From Colwellia psychrerythraea (lineage in GTDB: Bacteria > Pseudomonadota > Gammaproteobacteria > Enterobacterales > Alteromonadaceae), in contig NZ_JQEC01000044.1 in assembly GCF_000764185.1 (NCBI RefSeq), positions 1-64,000 on the forward strand: a stretch of DNA of 64,000 nt, given 5' to 3'. Position numbers and translations under genes: made by a program. The stretch's first letter is position 1, and every line of letters starts with the position of its first letter. The notes under the pieces were generated by a model, which did not search any database, had not been told where the DNA came from, and saw nothing but the letters and a program-made list of their open reading frames with translations. Positions 26,479-35,689 of the stretch are shown here, piece by piece.

Positions 26479-27405
26479 ATGGCTAAAGTACATGCAGATT
26501 ATATTTGGTTCAATGGTGAAATTATGCCATGGCAAAACGCTACAGTGCATGTCATGAGCCATGCGCTGCATTACGGTTCTTCTGTTTTTGAAGGCATACG
26601 TGCTTATAAAACGCCTAAAGGTACCTGCATATTTCGCTTAACTGAACATATCGAACGTTTATTTGATTCTGCAAAAATTTATCGGATGGATATTCCTTAC
26701 ACTATTGAAGAAGTCATTCAAGCTTGTAAGGACGCCGTTAATAAAAACAATCTAGACACTGCATATTTGCGTCCATTAGCTTTTTTAGGGGATGTTGGTA
26801 TGGGACTTCGTCCGCCTGCCGACGCTAAAGCTGACTTAATGATTGCTGCGTTTAATTGGGAGGCATACCTTGGTGCTGATGCTATTGAAAATGGTGTTGA
26901 AGTGGGTGTTTCAAGTTGGAATCGCTTAGCGCCGAATACTATGCCTACTGCGGCAAAAGCTGGTGGTAACTATTTATCTTCACAGCTTATTTCAGCAGAA
27001 GCGAATCGCCACGGTTACACCGAAGGTATTGCCATGGATGTTAACAATCAAATCAGTGAAGGCGCAGGACAAAACTTATTTTTAGTGAAAAAAGGGGTTA
27101 TTTATACCCCGCCTGGAACCGCTTCAATTTTACAAGGTTTAACCCGTGATGCCGTCTTTATTTTGGCAAAGGATTTAGGTTATGAAGTTCGTGAAGAAAG
27201 TATCTCTCGCGAAGCTTTATACCTTGCAGACGAGTTCTTTATGACAGGTACAGCCACTGAAATTGTACCGGTTAAGTCTGTTGATGGTTTAGCAGTAGGT
27301 AATGGTTCTCGTGGCCCTATTACCAAAGCTTTACAGGATGCCTTTTTCGGAATTTTTGATGGCAGCACCGAAGATAAATGGGGTTGGTTAGAGCCTGTTA
27401 CATAA
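26479..27405 (+). CDS. ilvE: branched-chain amino acid aminotransferase
   Basis: A PLP-dependent class IV aminotransferase carrying out the last step of Ile, Val and Leu synthesis with glutamate as amino donor. Motifs are ALHYGSSVFEGIRAY, the PLP-lysine segment AAKAGGNYLSS, and GQNLFLVKKGVIYTPP. The length of 308 equals E. coli IlvE (309). It follows ilvM by 94 bp within the operon. A perfect AT-rich hairpin at 27436-27467 separates it from ilvD. Confidence 0.95.
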   Translation: MAKVHADYIWFNGEIMPWQNATVHVMSHALHYGSSVFEGIRAYKTPKGTCIFRLTEHIERLFDSAKIYRMDIPYTIEEVIQACKDAVNKNNLDTAYLRPLAFLGDVGMGLRPPADAKADLMIAAFNWEAYLGADAIENGVEVGVSSWNRLAPNTMPTAAKAGGNYLSSQLISAEANRHGYTEGIAMDVNNQISEGAGQNLFLVKKGVIYTPPGTASILQGLTRDAVFILAKDLGYEVREESISREALYLADEFFMTGTATEIVPVKSVDGLAVGNGSRGPITKALQDAFFGIFDGSTEDKWGWLEPVT

Positions 27406-27435
27406 TATTCTCTAACTAAATAATCTTTCTTCGCG

Positions 27436-27467
27436 TTAATGTTATTATCTCTAAAAAATAACATTAA
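27436..27467 (+). other. intra-operon hairpin between ilvE and ilvD
   Basis: A perfect 11-bp stem TTAATGTTATT / AATAACATTAA with a 10-base loop, 31 bp after the ilvE stop. It is AT-rich, without a strong T-tract. It may stabilise the upstream mRNA end, mark a processing site or partly terminate; the sequence alone does not decide. Confidence 0.45.
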
Positions 27468-27574
27468 TGTGCAGTTTATCAGTGTTTTTAAGTTTAATTT
27501 TTAAAAGTATTACTAGAATTTTTGTCATATTTTTAACAATCAAATTTATTCCCTTTAACTTGGATACCCAAACA

Positions 27575-29434
27575 ATGCCTAAATTAAGATCTGCAACTTC
27601 TACCCAAGGCCGTAATATGGCGGGTGCTCGTGCCCTATGGCGCGCAACAGGCATGACAGATGGCGATTTTGGTAAACCAATTATCGCAGTAGTCAACTCT
27701 TTCACTCAATTTGTTCCTGGTCATGTGCATTTGAAAGATATGGGTCAGTTAGTTGCCGGTGCTATAGAAGAAGCAGGTGGTGTTGCCAAAGAGTTTAATA
27801 CCATTGCGGTTGATGACGGTATTGCCATGGGTCATAGCGGTATGCTTTACAGCTTACCATCACGTGACTTAATCGCCGATTCAGTTGAATATATGGTTAA
27901 TGCTCATTGTGCTGATGCCATGGTTTGTATCTCAAACTGTGACAAAATCACTCCCGGCATGATGATGGCGGCAATGCGCTTAAACATCCCGGTAATTTTT
28001 GTTTCAGGTGGACCAATGGAAGCGGGTAAAACCAAACTTAGTGACCAAATCATTAAACTTGATTTAGTTGATGCCATGATTAAAGGCGCGGATCCAACCG
28101 TAAGTGATGAAGACAGTGATAAAATTGAACGTTCTGCCTGTCCTACCTGTGGTTCATGTTCTGGCATGTTCACTGCCAACTCAATGAATTGTTTAGCAGA
28201 AGCATTAGGTTTAGCCTTACCGGGTAACGGTTCAATGTTGGCTACACATGCTGATAGAGAAAAATTATTTTTAGATGCTGGTAAAGAAATCGTTAACTTA
28301 ACTAAACGTTACTATCAAGAGAACGATGAATCTGCATTGCCACGTAATATTGCCTGTAAAGACGCTTTACACAATGCTATGTGTTTAGATATCGCTATGG
28401 GTGGCTCAACCAATACCATCTTGCATTTACTTGCGACAGCACAAGAAGCTGAAATAGATTACACCATGGAAGACATGGATAAGCTATCACGCATTGTGCC
28501 GCAATTATGTAAGGTTGCTCCGTCTACGCCTGATTATCACATGGAAGATGTGCATCGCGCCGGTGGTGTTATTTCAATATTAGGTGAGTTATCTCGTGCT
28601 GGTTTATTGAAAACAGATGTGCCAAATGTACTTGGCACCACCTTGGCTGATGTTATTGCTAAATATGACATTACCTTGACTGACGATGAAGACATTAAAA
28701 AATTCTACCGTGCAGGTCCTGCTGGCATAAGAACGACACATGCGTTTAGCCAAGATTGTCGTTGGGACACGTTAGATGATGATCGCGAAAATGGTTGTAT
28801 TCGTAGTATTGATAACGCTTTCTCTTTGGAAGGTGGTTTAGCCGTACTTTCAGGTAACATTGCTCCTGATGGCTGTGTTGTTAAAACAGCTGGTGTTAGT
28901 GATGATAACTTAGTCTTCACTGGCCCTGCACATATTTTTGAAAGCCAAGATGATGCAGTTGCCGCAATCCTTGACAAAAAAGTTGTTGCGGGTGAAGTAG
29001 TTGTTATTCGTTACGAAGGCCCTAAGGGCGGCCCTGGCATGCAAGAAATGCTATACCCAACTACTTATTTAAAATCTATGGGGTTAGGTAAAGCCTGTGC
29101 TTTATTAACTGATGGCCGTTTCTCTGGTGGTACTTCAGGTTTATCAATTGGTCATGTATCTCCTGAAGCAGGTAGTGGCGGTACTATCGCCCTAGTTGAG
29201 CAAGGCGATATCATTCATATCGATATTCCAACACGTGCGATTACATTAAACGTAAGTGATGAAGTATTAGCGGAACGTCGTGCAGCAATGGAAGCAAAAG
29301 GTAAAAATGCTTGGAAACCAGCTGACCGTGTTCGCCCTATCAGTTATGCACTTAAAAACTACGCAATGCTAGCGACAAGTGCTGATAAAGGTGCAGTTCG
29401 AAATAGAGCCTTACTTGATGGTTTAATCGATTAA
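27575..29434 (+). CDS. ilvD: dihydroxy-acid dehydratase
   Basis: An Fe-S enzyme dehydrating dihydroxyisovalerate and dihydroxymethylvalerate to the 2-oxo acids. The start is the ATG at 27575 ([20 protein letters not shown]), giving 619 residues against 616 in E. coli. A longer frame from 27467 adds an unrelated hydrophobic leader and would include the intergenic hairpin. Iron-sulfur cysteines are visible in [11 protein letters not shown] and [17 protein letters not shown]. The C-terminal motif is [15 protein letters not shown]. The last 27 codons, and the stop, recur downstream at 29442-29531. Confidence 0.95.
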   Translation: MPKLRSATSTQGRNMAGARALWRATGMTDGDFGKPIIAVVNSFTQFVPGHVHLKDMGQLVAGAIEEAGGVAKEFNTIAVDDGIAMGHSGMLYSLPSRDLIADSVEYMVNAHCADAMVCISNCDKITPGMMMAAMRLNIPVIFVSGGPMEAGKTKLSDQIIKLDLVDAMIKGADPTVSDEDSDKIERSACPTCGSCSGMFTANSMNCLAEALGLALPGNGSMLATHADREKLFLDAGKEIVNLTKRYYQENDESALPRNIACKDALHNAMCLDIAMGGSTNTILHLLATAQEAEIDYTMEDMDKLSRIVPQLCKVAPSTPDYHMEDVHRAGGVISILGELSRAGLLKTDVPNVLGTTLADVIAKYDITLTDDEDIKKFYRAGPAGIRTTHAFSQDCRWDTLDDDRENGCIRSIDNAFSLEGGLAVLSGNIAPDGCVVKTAGVSDDNLVFTGPAHIFESQDDAVAAILDKKVVAGEVVVIRYEGPKGGPGMQEMLYPTTYLKSMGLGKACALLTDGRFSGGTSGLSIGHVSPEAGSGGTIALVEQGDIIHIDIPTRAITLNVSDEVLAERRAAMEAKGKNAWKPADRVRPISYALKNYAMLATSADKGAVRNRALLDGLID

Positions 29435-29531
29435 TCATCATAAAAACTACGCACAGTAATGCTAAAGAGCAACCAGTACCGATAAAGGTGCTGTTCGAAA
29501 CAGAGCCTTACTTGATGGTTTAGTCGATTAA
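29354..29531 (+). repeat. duplicated ilvD 3' end (two copies, second without the gene body)
   Basis: The copy inside ilvD spans 29354-29434; the second spans 29442-29531, only seven bases after the stop. The second copy starts with the same AAAAACTACGCA, has a scrambled middle of about 25 bases, and then encodes [16 protein letters not shown] plus stop against [16 protein letters not shown] in the gene. Three of its four differences in this part are third-position or conservative changes, so it resembles a diverged but functional allele. It is the second 3'-end duplication in this window after that of proA. Confidence 0.88.
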
Positions 29532-29607
29532 TAACAAGGCTTAAAAATAAACAGGCGTAGACATTCGTTTGTTTATTTTTCCCAATAAAATTTAGGGTTG
29601 AAACATA

Positions 29608-31179
29608 ATGGAAACACAAAGCCAAGCATTGTTAGCTCAGCAGGCCGAGCAGCTTGACTACCTCCGCCGCATTCTTTTAGCGCCAGTTTATGATGTTGCA
29701 GTAGAAACAGAGCTAACGCTGTTAACTAAACTATCTAGTCGTTTGAATAACCAAATTTACCTCAAGCGTGAAGATCAGCAACCCGTACATTCTTTCAAAT
29801 TACGCGGCGCTTATACCAAGCTCAATAGTTTAACTGAAGAGCAGTGTATTCATGGGGTTATTGCTGCTTCAGCTGGAAATCATGCGCAAGGTTTAGCATT
29901 AGCGGCTAATAAGCTTGGTATCAAAGCGACTATTGTTATGCCTAAAACTACCCCTGATATTAAAGTTGATAATGTCAGACGTTTTGGCGGCGAAGTACGC
30001 TTAGTGGGTAATAGTTTTAATGAAGCACAACTTGCTTCTGTTGAATACGCTCAAGCAGAAAATAAAACCTTAATTCATCCTTTTGATGATGTTGAAGTAA
30101 TTGCTGGCCAAGGCACTGTGGCGAAAGAGCTTTTGCAGCAACTACCAAACGCCGATGTAGTATTTATTCCGGTTGGCGGCGGCGGTTTGCTCGCTGGTAT
30201 GGCTGTTTATTTAAAACAACTTAGTCCAAAAACTAGAATCATAGGTGTTGAAGCCGAAGATTCAGCTTGTTTAAAGGCAGCTCTTGCCGCTGGCAAACCG
30301 GTAGATCTTGATCAAGTAGGTTTATTTGCTGACGGTGTTGCCGTTAAGCGTATTGGTGAACATACCTTTGGCTTAATCCAGCAGTATTGTGATGAAGTAA
30401 TTACGGTATCCACCGATGAAATTTGCGCGTCAATTAAGGATATATTTGAACAGACCCGCGTTATTGCAGAACCTGCTGGGGCGCTATCTCTAGCAGGTCT
30501 ACAGAAGTATTGTCTGACAAGTAAAGGAGAAGAATCTTTAGCGGCCATACTTTCTGGCGCTAATATGAATTTTCATACCTTACGTTATGTCTCTGAGCGC
30601 TGTGAACTAGGCGAAAAGAAAGAAGCTATATTAGCGGTTACTATTCCTGAAAAGAAAGGCAGTTTTAAACAATTTTGCCAAGCCATAGGTAATCGTGCCA
30701 TTACCGAATTCAACTACCGTTATTCAGGTAAACCTAGCGCTGAAATTTTTGTTGGTGTGCGTTTAGGTGGTAGTGTGCAAGAACGACAAGAGTTACTACA
30801 AGGCTTAGTGAAATCTAATTACCAAGTACGTGACTTTACCGACAATGAATTAGCTAAATTACATGTTCGCTACATGATCGGCGGTAAAAGCGCGAATTCG
30901 GCTTCTAAGAGCAACATTGAACAGAATGATGAACGTTTGTTTAGTTTTGAGTTTCCTGAACATCCGGGTGCACTAGAAAAGTTCTTAGCTGCTATGGGTG
31001 AACATTGGAATATCACACTATTTCATTACCGTAACCATGGTGCTGCCTTTGGTCAAGTACTGGCAGGGTTTGATCTGGAGAAAAATCAGCAAACTGAATT
31101 TTTCCAGCATCTTGATGCTCTTGGCTATCAATGGCAAGAAGAAACCGATAATCTTGCTTATCAAACCTTTTTGAATTAA
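29608..31179 (+). CDS. ilvA: threonine ammonia-lyase, biosynthetic
   Basis: PLP-dependent deamination of threonine to 2-oxobutyrate, the committed step of isoleucine synthesis. The PLP lysine is Lys64 in HSFKLRGAYT; the glycine-rich phosphate loop is PVGGGGLLAGMA. Residues from about 340 form two ACT-like regulatory domains (KKGSFKQFCQAIGNRAITEF, FEFPEHPGALEKFLAAMGEH), so it is the isoleucine-inhibited biosynthetic form rather than the catabolic TdcB type. The 523 residues compare with 514 in E. coli. It is the last gene of the operon, closed by a strong terminator. Confidence 0.96.
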   Translation: METQSQALLAQQAEQLDYLRRILLAPVYDVAVETELTLLTKLSSRLNNQIYLKREDQQPVHSFKLRGAYTKLNSLTEEQCIHGVIAASAGNHAQGLALAANKLGIKATIVMPKTTPDIKVDNVRRFGGEVRLVGNSFNEAQLASVEYAQAENKTLIHPFDDVEVIAGQGTVAKELLQQLPNADVVFIPVGGGGLLAGMAVYLKQLSPKTRIIGVEAEDSACLKAALAAGKPVDLDQVGLFADGVAVKRIGEHTFGLIQQYCDEVITVSTDEICASIKDIFEQTRVIAEPAGALSLAGLQKYCLTSKGEESLAAILSGANMNFHTLRYVSERCELGEKKEAILAVTIPEKKGSFKQFCQAIGNRAITEFNYRYSGKPSAEIFVGVRLGGSVQERQELLQGLVKSNYQVRDFTDNELAKLHVRYMIGGKSANSASKSNIEQNDERLFSFEFPEHPGALEKFLAAMGEHWNITLFHYRNHGAAFGQVLAGFDLEKNQQTEFFQHLDALGYQWQEETDNLAYQTFLN

Positions 31180-31226
31180 ACAGCCTGCTATCGCTAGTTT
31201 GATAGTTGCGGTTAACTCAAGATATC

Positions 31227-31259
31227 TTCCTAGGCAATAGTTATTCTATTGCCTAGGAA
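31227..31259. terminator. terminator of the ilvGMEDA operon
   Basis: A perfect 14-bp stem TTCCTAGGCAATAG / CTATTGCCTAGGAA with a 5-base loop, 48 bp after the ilvA stop. The tail is weak in T on the plus strand, and the structure is symmetric, so it may also serve the convergent gene ending at 31329. Confidence 0.75.
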
Positions 31260-31328
31260 TTAAAGCTATCGTTTAATCAAAATAATAGCTAAACCAACTC
31301 AGATAATGTATTCCACTTAGTTAGCTTA

Positions 31329-31808
31329 TTAGTTAGACCAATGAATACGGACGATCTTCCACTCACCCTGTTGTTTTTCTAACACTATCGTTTCCATACT
31401 TTGGTAATTCTGCTCTTTGCCTTTATATGTTCCGGTAGTTTGGCTACGAGACATAGAGACAGCACTGTTACCCATAATCTTTACATTATGTTCTAAAGTT
31501 TTACTCTTTATCGCGGCAAGATATTTCATATCGGACAGCATATGATGGCTGGCGTATTCATCAGCAGAGCGCTCTACTCCACCACCTTCAAATATTTGTA
31601 CCTCGTCGGCGAGTAACTGACGTGCAGTAACTTTGTCGCTTGTCCTTAGTGCATGATGAAAACGTTTAACGACCTTCGCCGGCATAGAGTCGACACCAAT
31701 AAATAGGCTTGGCTTAATCTGTTCTTTTTTAGCATCTTCATGAGCATAACTGGCCGGTACTAGGACGGTAAATAGCACAGTGAAACATAGTAATTTATAA
31801 CTTTTCAT
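31329..31808 (-). CDS. periplasmic NTF2-like (SnoaL/DUF4440-type) protein
   Basis: 159 residues with a signal peptide (1-22, cleavage after SYA) and an NTF2-like cone fold: helix VVKRFHHALRTSDKVTARQLLADEVQIFEGGG, then strands ending in GEWKIVRIHWSN. Such domains are binding or enzymatic pockets of many kinds; no catalytic residues can be assigned. It follows the CopD-like gene by 48 bp on the same strand, with AGAGAG before the ATG, so it probably belongs to the copper operon and may act on or bind something in the periplasm. Confidence 0.72.
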   Translation of the reverse strand: MKSYKLLCFTVLFTVLVPASYAHEDAKKEQIKPSLFIGVDSMPAKVVKRFHHALRTSDKVTARQLLADEVQIFEGGGVERSADEYASHHMLSDMKYLAAIKSKTLEHNVKIMGNSAVSMSRSQTTGTYKGKEQNYQSMETIVLEKQQGEWKIVRIHWSN

Positions 31809-31856
31809 TAAGTTCTCTCTTTTGTGTAAATTTTAATTTTTATTTTGTGTTTTATT

Positions 31857-32735
31857 TTAGTGATCAGGTCCAACGACAGTAGTAAGCCAGGTGGTTGTCA
31901 GTAAAATACACAAGGCTAAAATCATCTCCCATTGAATGGAACGAGCCAAGGCTTGTTTACCCTGCTCGCTTTTTATCAGCTTAGCTACCAAGTTAAATTT
32001 ATGATGGGCAGCGATCAGTAATATGCCAAAAACTAAAGCAAGTTTTAGTAAAAAACTTTGCCCGTAACTAGTAAACAACAAGCTATTTATTGAACCAAGC
32101 AGTTGATATGCCACTATTAAGCCACAAAGTATTAATAGCAACACCATATAGCTGGCATAGTAACCAAACTGCTGCATAACATTATGCAAAACAGCTGTTG
32201 ATAGAACCCCACATGCTTTCCAAAGCGGCCAAAGAGAGCCTAACCAGCAGAAAACTAGCAGCACATGTAAATTCAGTAAAAATTGACTAGCCAAATTCAT
32301 CTCTGCGGTATGGCCAATAACACTGAACGAACGCACCAGCAATAGAGAACTTAAAGTTAAAGTAACTAAAAACACCCTGCGATATTGCCCAGTTACTATG
32401 CCCTTAGTCACTGCAATTAATGCCAGTAGCAAGCCTACAATGCGATATAAAAGTGCCTCCCCTGCATTAGATTGCCACAACAAGGAGTTATAAAAGGGGT
32501 CAAGAACCCCTAATATTCCTGATTCGGCAAAAGCCCCCACTTGCATAGAGAAATTCAACAGTGTGCCGACGATGCCAGTGAATATCATCAGTCGACAGTG
32601 CTGGCGTAAATTGAATGGGTATGCTCTTTTGATAACTAGCCAATAGATGAAAACACCACCAACAGAGCCAGATATGCCAATATATATCATCATTTTACTG
32701 ATGATAATTGTGATGTCCCAAGACGATATTTCCAT
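31857..32735 (-). CDS. copD: CopD-family copper resistance membrane protein
   Basis: A polytopic inner-membrane protein of 292 residues with about eight membrane helices and the CopD domain in the C-terminal half (FLLNLHVLLVFCWLGSLWPLW, LALVFGILLIAAHHKFN). In the Cop/Pco systems CopD takes copper from periplasmic CopC into the cytoplasm or membrane. Here copC lies 75 bp upstream on the same strand. TAGGAG precedes the ATG. Confidence 0.85.
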   Translation of the reverse strand: MEISSWDITIIISKMMIYIGISGSVGGVFIYWLVIKRAYPFNLRQHCRLMIFTGIVGTLLNFSMQVGAFAESGILGVLDPFYNSLLWQSNAGEALLYRIVGLLLALIAVTKGIVTGQYRRVFLVTLTLSSLLLVRSFSVIGHTAEMNLASQFLLNLHVLLVFCWLGSLWPLWKACGVLSTAVLHNVMQQFGYYASYMVLLLILCGLIVAYQLLGSINSLLFTSYGQSFLLKLALVFGILLIAAHHKFNLVAKLIKSEQGKQALARSIQWEMILALCILLTTTWLTTVVGPDH

Positions 32736-32809
32736 CTTATAAACTCCTAATGACTTTGCTGGTCATTTGATTGATTATCTTTATGATTTTTCATAGCCTT
32801 AGTATTAGT

Positions 32810-33160
32810 CTAGCCATGAACCATAAAGGCAAACTTGCCTTTCATTTTATGTGCATCTTTCCCCATAATAGTCCAAGTAACTTGGTAGTTGCTGCTAGGT
32901 AATAGGGGTAAAGCTAGACTGTAATTAGCCGATGCTTTTGTCGAAGGTTTAAATTCAAGAGGGATAAGAGCACCACTTTTATCAGCAAGGGTAAGTTTCA
33001 CTAAGCGGACATCTTTAGTAAAAACTAACTGCAATACTTTGGGGCTTGCCATTAGCATAGCGCCGTCTTTTGGTAATGAAGTTTTTAAGTCTGCGTGGGC
33101 TAATACCGATGATGAAATAAATAATAAAGTGATCGTAAGTAATAATTTAAGAGGATTCAT
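32810..33160 (-). CDS. copC: CopC-family periplasmic copper-binding protein
   Basis: A small beta-sandwich copper chaperone. The start is the ATG at 33160 (MNPLKLLLTITLLF) with AGGAAC upstream; a longer frame from 33208 lacks support. The signal peptide ends at SSVLA, so the mature protein starts with His-Ala-Asp. An N-terminal histidine and the DAH element in MGKDAHKMKGKFAF are the conserved Cu(II) ligands of CopC. No Met-rich Cu(I) loop is visible. It is the first gene of copC-copD-NTF2. Confidence 0.87.
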   Translation of the reverse strand: MNPLKLLLTITLLFISSSVLAHADLKTSLPKDGAMLMASPKVLQLVFTKDVRLVKLTLADKSGALIPLEFKPSTKASANYSLALPLLPSSNYQVTWTIMGKDAHKMKGKFAFMVHG

Positions 33161-33384
33161 GTGTGTTCCTAGGTGTTGCTTAACAAAGTAAACGTACTGC
33201 CATAACATGCAGTGTTATAAGTAATTTTAGTACTAATATTGGTTTAAAGAGCGGCAAAAAGCATTACCACAAGGTAAGTTAGCAGGCAGAAGCTGATGAC
33301 AGATATTGAATTAACTTAGTAATCAAAGTGCCTGATACAAACTAGTAGTAAATGGTCCAAATTCTGGACACATTTATGCTCTAT

Positions 33385-33759
33385 TTAGCTAAATATTGGC
33401 GGTCGGTATAGGCAGGTTAAATGTTGGCTGAGCGCTAAGGTAGCAATGGACAGTATCTTCGAAGAAGAAGTCAGATTTAGCTCTGTTTGGGAAATTTTGG
33501 TCAATAAGGCTAAAGTTGAACAACCACCAATTAAACAACTACAGTCATTTGCGCAGCAATCCATAGTAGGATTATCACCATCACTCGCCATTTGATCAGC
33601 ACTGTGGACCATCATTGCCATATTATGAGGTTGTTCCTGTTTATTATCTGCATTCATACTCATCATCTGATAAGGCATAAGGCTAGTAGCCATGACTTGA
33701 CCGAGAAAGGTCAAACACAGTAGCAACACCATTATGGCTTTAGTGATAGTAGGGAACAT
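33385..33759 (-). CDS. small secreted Met/Cys-rich protein, putative metal binder (paralogue A)
   Basis: 124 residues with an N-terminal hydrophobic segment (MVLLLCLTFLGQVMA), a Met/His-containing middle (QMMSMNADNKQ, HNMAMMVHSADQM), a Cys cluster DCCANDCSCLIGGCST, a second hydrophobic stretch and a fixed ending LYRPPIFS. It is clearly paralogous to the protein encoded at 34538-34936, with the same CC-x3-C-x-CL-x2-GCST cluster and LYRPPI(F/L)S tail. No known family can be named with confidence. Position between copCD and a CusABC-type system plus the Met/Cys content suggests copper or silver binding at the membrane or periplasm. Confidence 0.7.
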   Translation of the reverse strand: MFPTITKAIMVLLLCLTFLGQVMATSLMPYQMMSMNADNKQEQPHNMAMMVHSADQMASDGDNPTMDCCANDCSCLIGGCSTLALLTKISQTELNLTSSSKILSIATLALSQHLTCLYRPPIFS

Positions 33760-33956
33760 GATAACTCACGAAGAATAAAAATCACTTTTATGTTACACAA
33801 AAAATTACGGCATTCAAGAAAATTTTACCTGCAGTAAGACAAATTGAAACGAATGAACGTTAACTCATTAAGCCTAATACATGACTAAAGTTAATCAAAA
33901 CAGCAGGTAAACAGTTCTTAAATATCGGACTAAAGATATTACTTAATTAATCACTA

Positions 33957-34379
33957 TTACTCAGCAGGAATGGCCGCATCAATTTTTTTTAACGAGCGTA
34001 AGAACAAACCTAAACCACCCATTGCCAAAACTAAAATGACAATTAAATCAAACGATGTCATCGTTCTCATGCTAAAGCGAATCGAGGAAATTACACCAAA
34101 GATCAAACCGGTAATAGAACCCAGCGCTAACACCCAGCCAATCGGATTTTTACTGTTATAGAAGATAATGCCGACACCAAACATAAAAGGAATCATCACC
34201 ATACCACTAGTTATGCTGTAACTACCGCCCATCGCAGAGAAGCCATATAGGCGCATGCCCATACCAAAACTTGAACTGACCGTAATAGCATTTAGTAATA
34301 AATAAAAACCACCACACATCATTACCAAGCCAATAAAAAATTGCCCTAAACCGCCCGACGTACCACCAGCACCACGCAT
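33957..34379 (-). CDS. hypothetical inner-membrane protein
   Basis: 140 residues with four hydrophobic helices (FFIGLVMMCGGFYLLLNAI, GMVMIPFMFGVGIIFY, WVLALGSITGLIFGVI, DLIVILVLAMGGLGLFL) and a Gly-rich N-terminus. I recognise no family. AAGGAA is placed six bases before the ATG. It sits between the two paralogous Met/Cys-rich genes, but no metal-binding motif is evident, so a copper role is only positional. Confidence 0.65.
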   Translation of the reverse strand: MRGAGGTSGGLGQFFIGLVMMCGGFYLLLNAITVSSSFGMGMRLYGFSAMGGSYSITSGMVMIPFMFGVGIIFYNSKNPIGWVLALGSITGLIFGVISSIRFSMRTMTSFDLIVILVLAMGGLGLFLRSLKKIDAAIPAE

Positions 34380-34537
34380 AAAATTCCTTATTTATAAAAT
34401 ATTTTTGTTCATTTGAAAGACACTGATATTACCTGAGCTAAGGTGAAAATGGCAAGAGTACTATTTTTCAATTGTTGATATATTACTTTTAATGATGCTA
34501 AAATAAAAAACTCTTATTGCCTAGTTGTGTATTTCTT

Positions 34538-34936
34538 GTGCCTACTTTTATAAATAAAACATTGATGGTATTGCTGCTTTGTTTGATCTTTATTGGTCAA
34601 TCAATGGCATCTATGACTATGTTTTATAAGATGACAAGTATGCAGTCCATGTCTAATGTAAGTGATATCTCATCAATGACAAGCTCTCATCATAATATGA
34701 GTAATATGACTGATTGCAATGAAGAAATGATGACAACAGCATCAACAACTACCACTGAAGAATGTTGTACACAAGAGTGCGACTGCCTAACCAGTGGCTG
34801 CTCAACCATATCGGCATTTTCAGCAGTGATGCATTACACGCCAGATATTGCCATATCAAGCAAAATTGTTTCCAGTAGCGCTTTAGTTACTAGCCAAGCC
34901 CTTACTTCTCTGTATCGACCTCCAATTCTGAGCTAA
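34538..34936 (+). CDS. small secreted Met/Cys-rich protein, putative metal binder (paralogue B)
   Basis: About 132 residues. The layout is hydrophobic N-terminus (LMVLLLCLIFIGQSMA), a Met/Ser/His-rich middle (KMTSMQSMSNVSDIS, SSHHNMSNMTDCNEEMM), the Cys cluster ECCTQECDCLTSGCST and the ending LYRPPILS. I place the start at the GTG at 34538 because alignment with paralogue A begins there (VPTFINKTLMVLLL against FPTITKAIMVLLL); a TTG at 34517 is the upstream alternative. No good ribosome binding site is seen for either. It is transcribed towards the DUF411/TolC/Cus genes. Copper binding is an inference from composition and context. Confidence 0.7.
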   Translation: MPTFINKTLMVLLLCLIFIGQSMASMTMFYKMTSMQSMSNVSDISSMTSSHHNMSNMTDCNEEMMTTASTTTTEECCTQECDCLTSGCSTISAFSAVMHYTPDIAISSKIVSSSALVTSQALTSLYRPPILS

Positions 34937-35122
34937 ACACAGCCTCATTACGTCTAACTTTTACTGCTAAATAATTTAAAACAGTAAACCTCATCGGTTT
35001 ACAATTAAGCAGTGCAAAGTTAAACGGTTTTTAAATAGTTATATTTAAAAAATAATCATTACTCTGTAATTAAATTATTTTAACTACTCATTATCGTTAA
35101 ATTATTCCCCTAGGAGGGAGTT

Positions 35123-35689
35123 ATGCATTCATTTTCTTTTCCTATTAAGGCTTACACAGTCATAGCCACTGTCGGTTTTATACTGCTACTTAGTGCTTGC
35201 AGTGAGCAAGCAGAAAAAACAGCTGTGCTTACTGAACACACACATAGTCAAATTTCAGCGGATAAACAGCCAAGTCAGACCACAACAGCACTACCACTGC
35301 TTGAAGTTTATAAAAGCCCTACATGTGGGTGTTGCGAAAAATGGCTAAGCCATATTGAGCAACATGGTTTTAGCTCAAAAGCCTATAATCAAACTGATTT
35401 ATCAACGTTTAAAAGTACAAAAGGTATAAAGCCACAATATCGCTCATGCCATACCGCGGTTTCAAAAGATGGCTTTGTTTTTGAAGGCCATGTACCGGCT
35501 AAATTCATTCATCAGTTTTTAGCTAAACCACCCAAAAATTCTATTGGTTTATCGGTACCAGCCATGCCAATTGGTAGCCCAGGTATGGAAGTAGGTGATA
35601 AATTTATGCCATACCAAGTCATTTTGCTAAAATCTGATGGTAGTTATGAAATTTACGCCAAGCTGAATAACTATCAGGAGCAGTTCTAA
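35123..35689 (+). CDS. DUF411-family lipoprotein, putative copper-binding
   Basis: 188 residues with a lipoprotein signal (lipobox LLSAC near residue 26) and a DUF411 domain with the motif YKSPTCGCCEKWLSHIEQHGF and the downstream SCHTAVSKDGFVFEGHVPA. The CGCC and the SCHT cysteine are the likely metal ligands. DUF411 genes are commonly found in copper and other metal resistance clusters. A strong AGGAGGG precedes the ATG. Its stop overlaps the start of the TolC-type gene as TAATG, so it is the first gene of a coupled four-gene operon. Confidence 0.86.
   Translation: MHSFSFPIKAYTVIATVGFILLLSACSEQAEKTAVLTEHTHSQISADKQPSQTTTALPLLEVYKSPTCGCCEKWLSHIEQHGFSSKAYNQTDLSTFKSTKGIKPQYRSCHTAVSKDGFVFEGHVPAKFIHQFLAKPPKNSIGLSVPAMPIGSPGMEVGDKFMPYQVILLKSDGSYEIYAKLNNYQEQF

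Noticed and set aside
27467..27574. N-terminal extension of ilvD
   Set aside because: It includes the intergenic hairpin and a hydrophobic leader foreign to this cytoplasmic enzyme.
33355..33369. Near-palindrome GTCCAAATTCTGGAC, reminiscent of an insertion-sequence end
   Set aside because: Only one end is present, there is no partner, target duplication or transposase remnant, so chance is likely.
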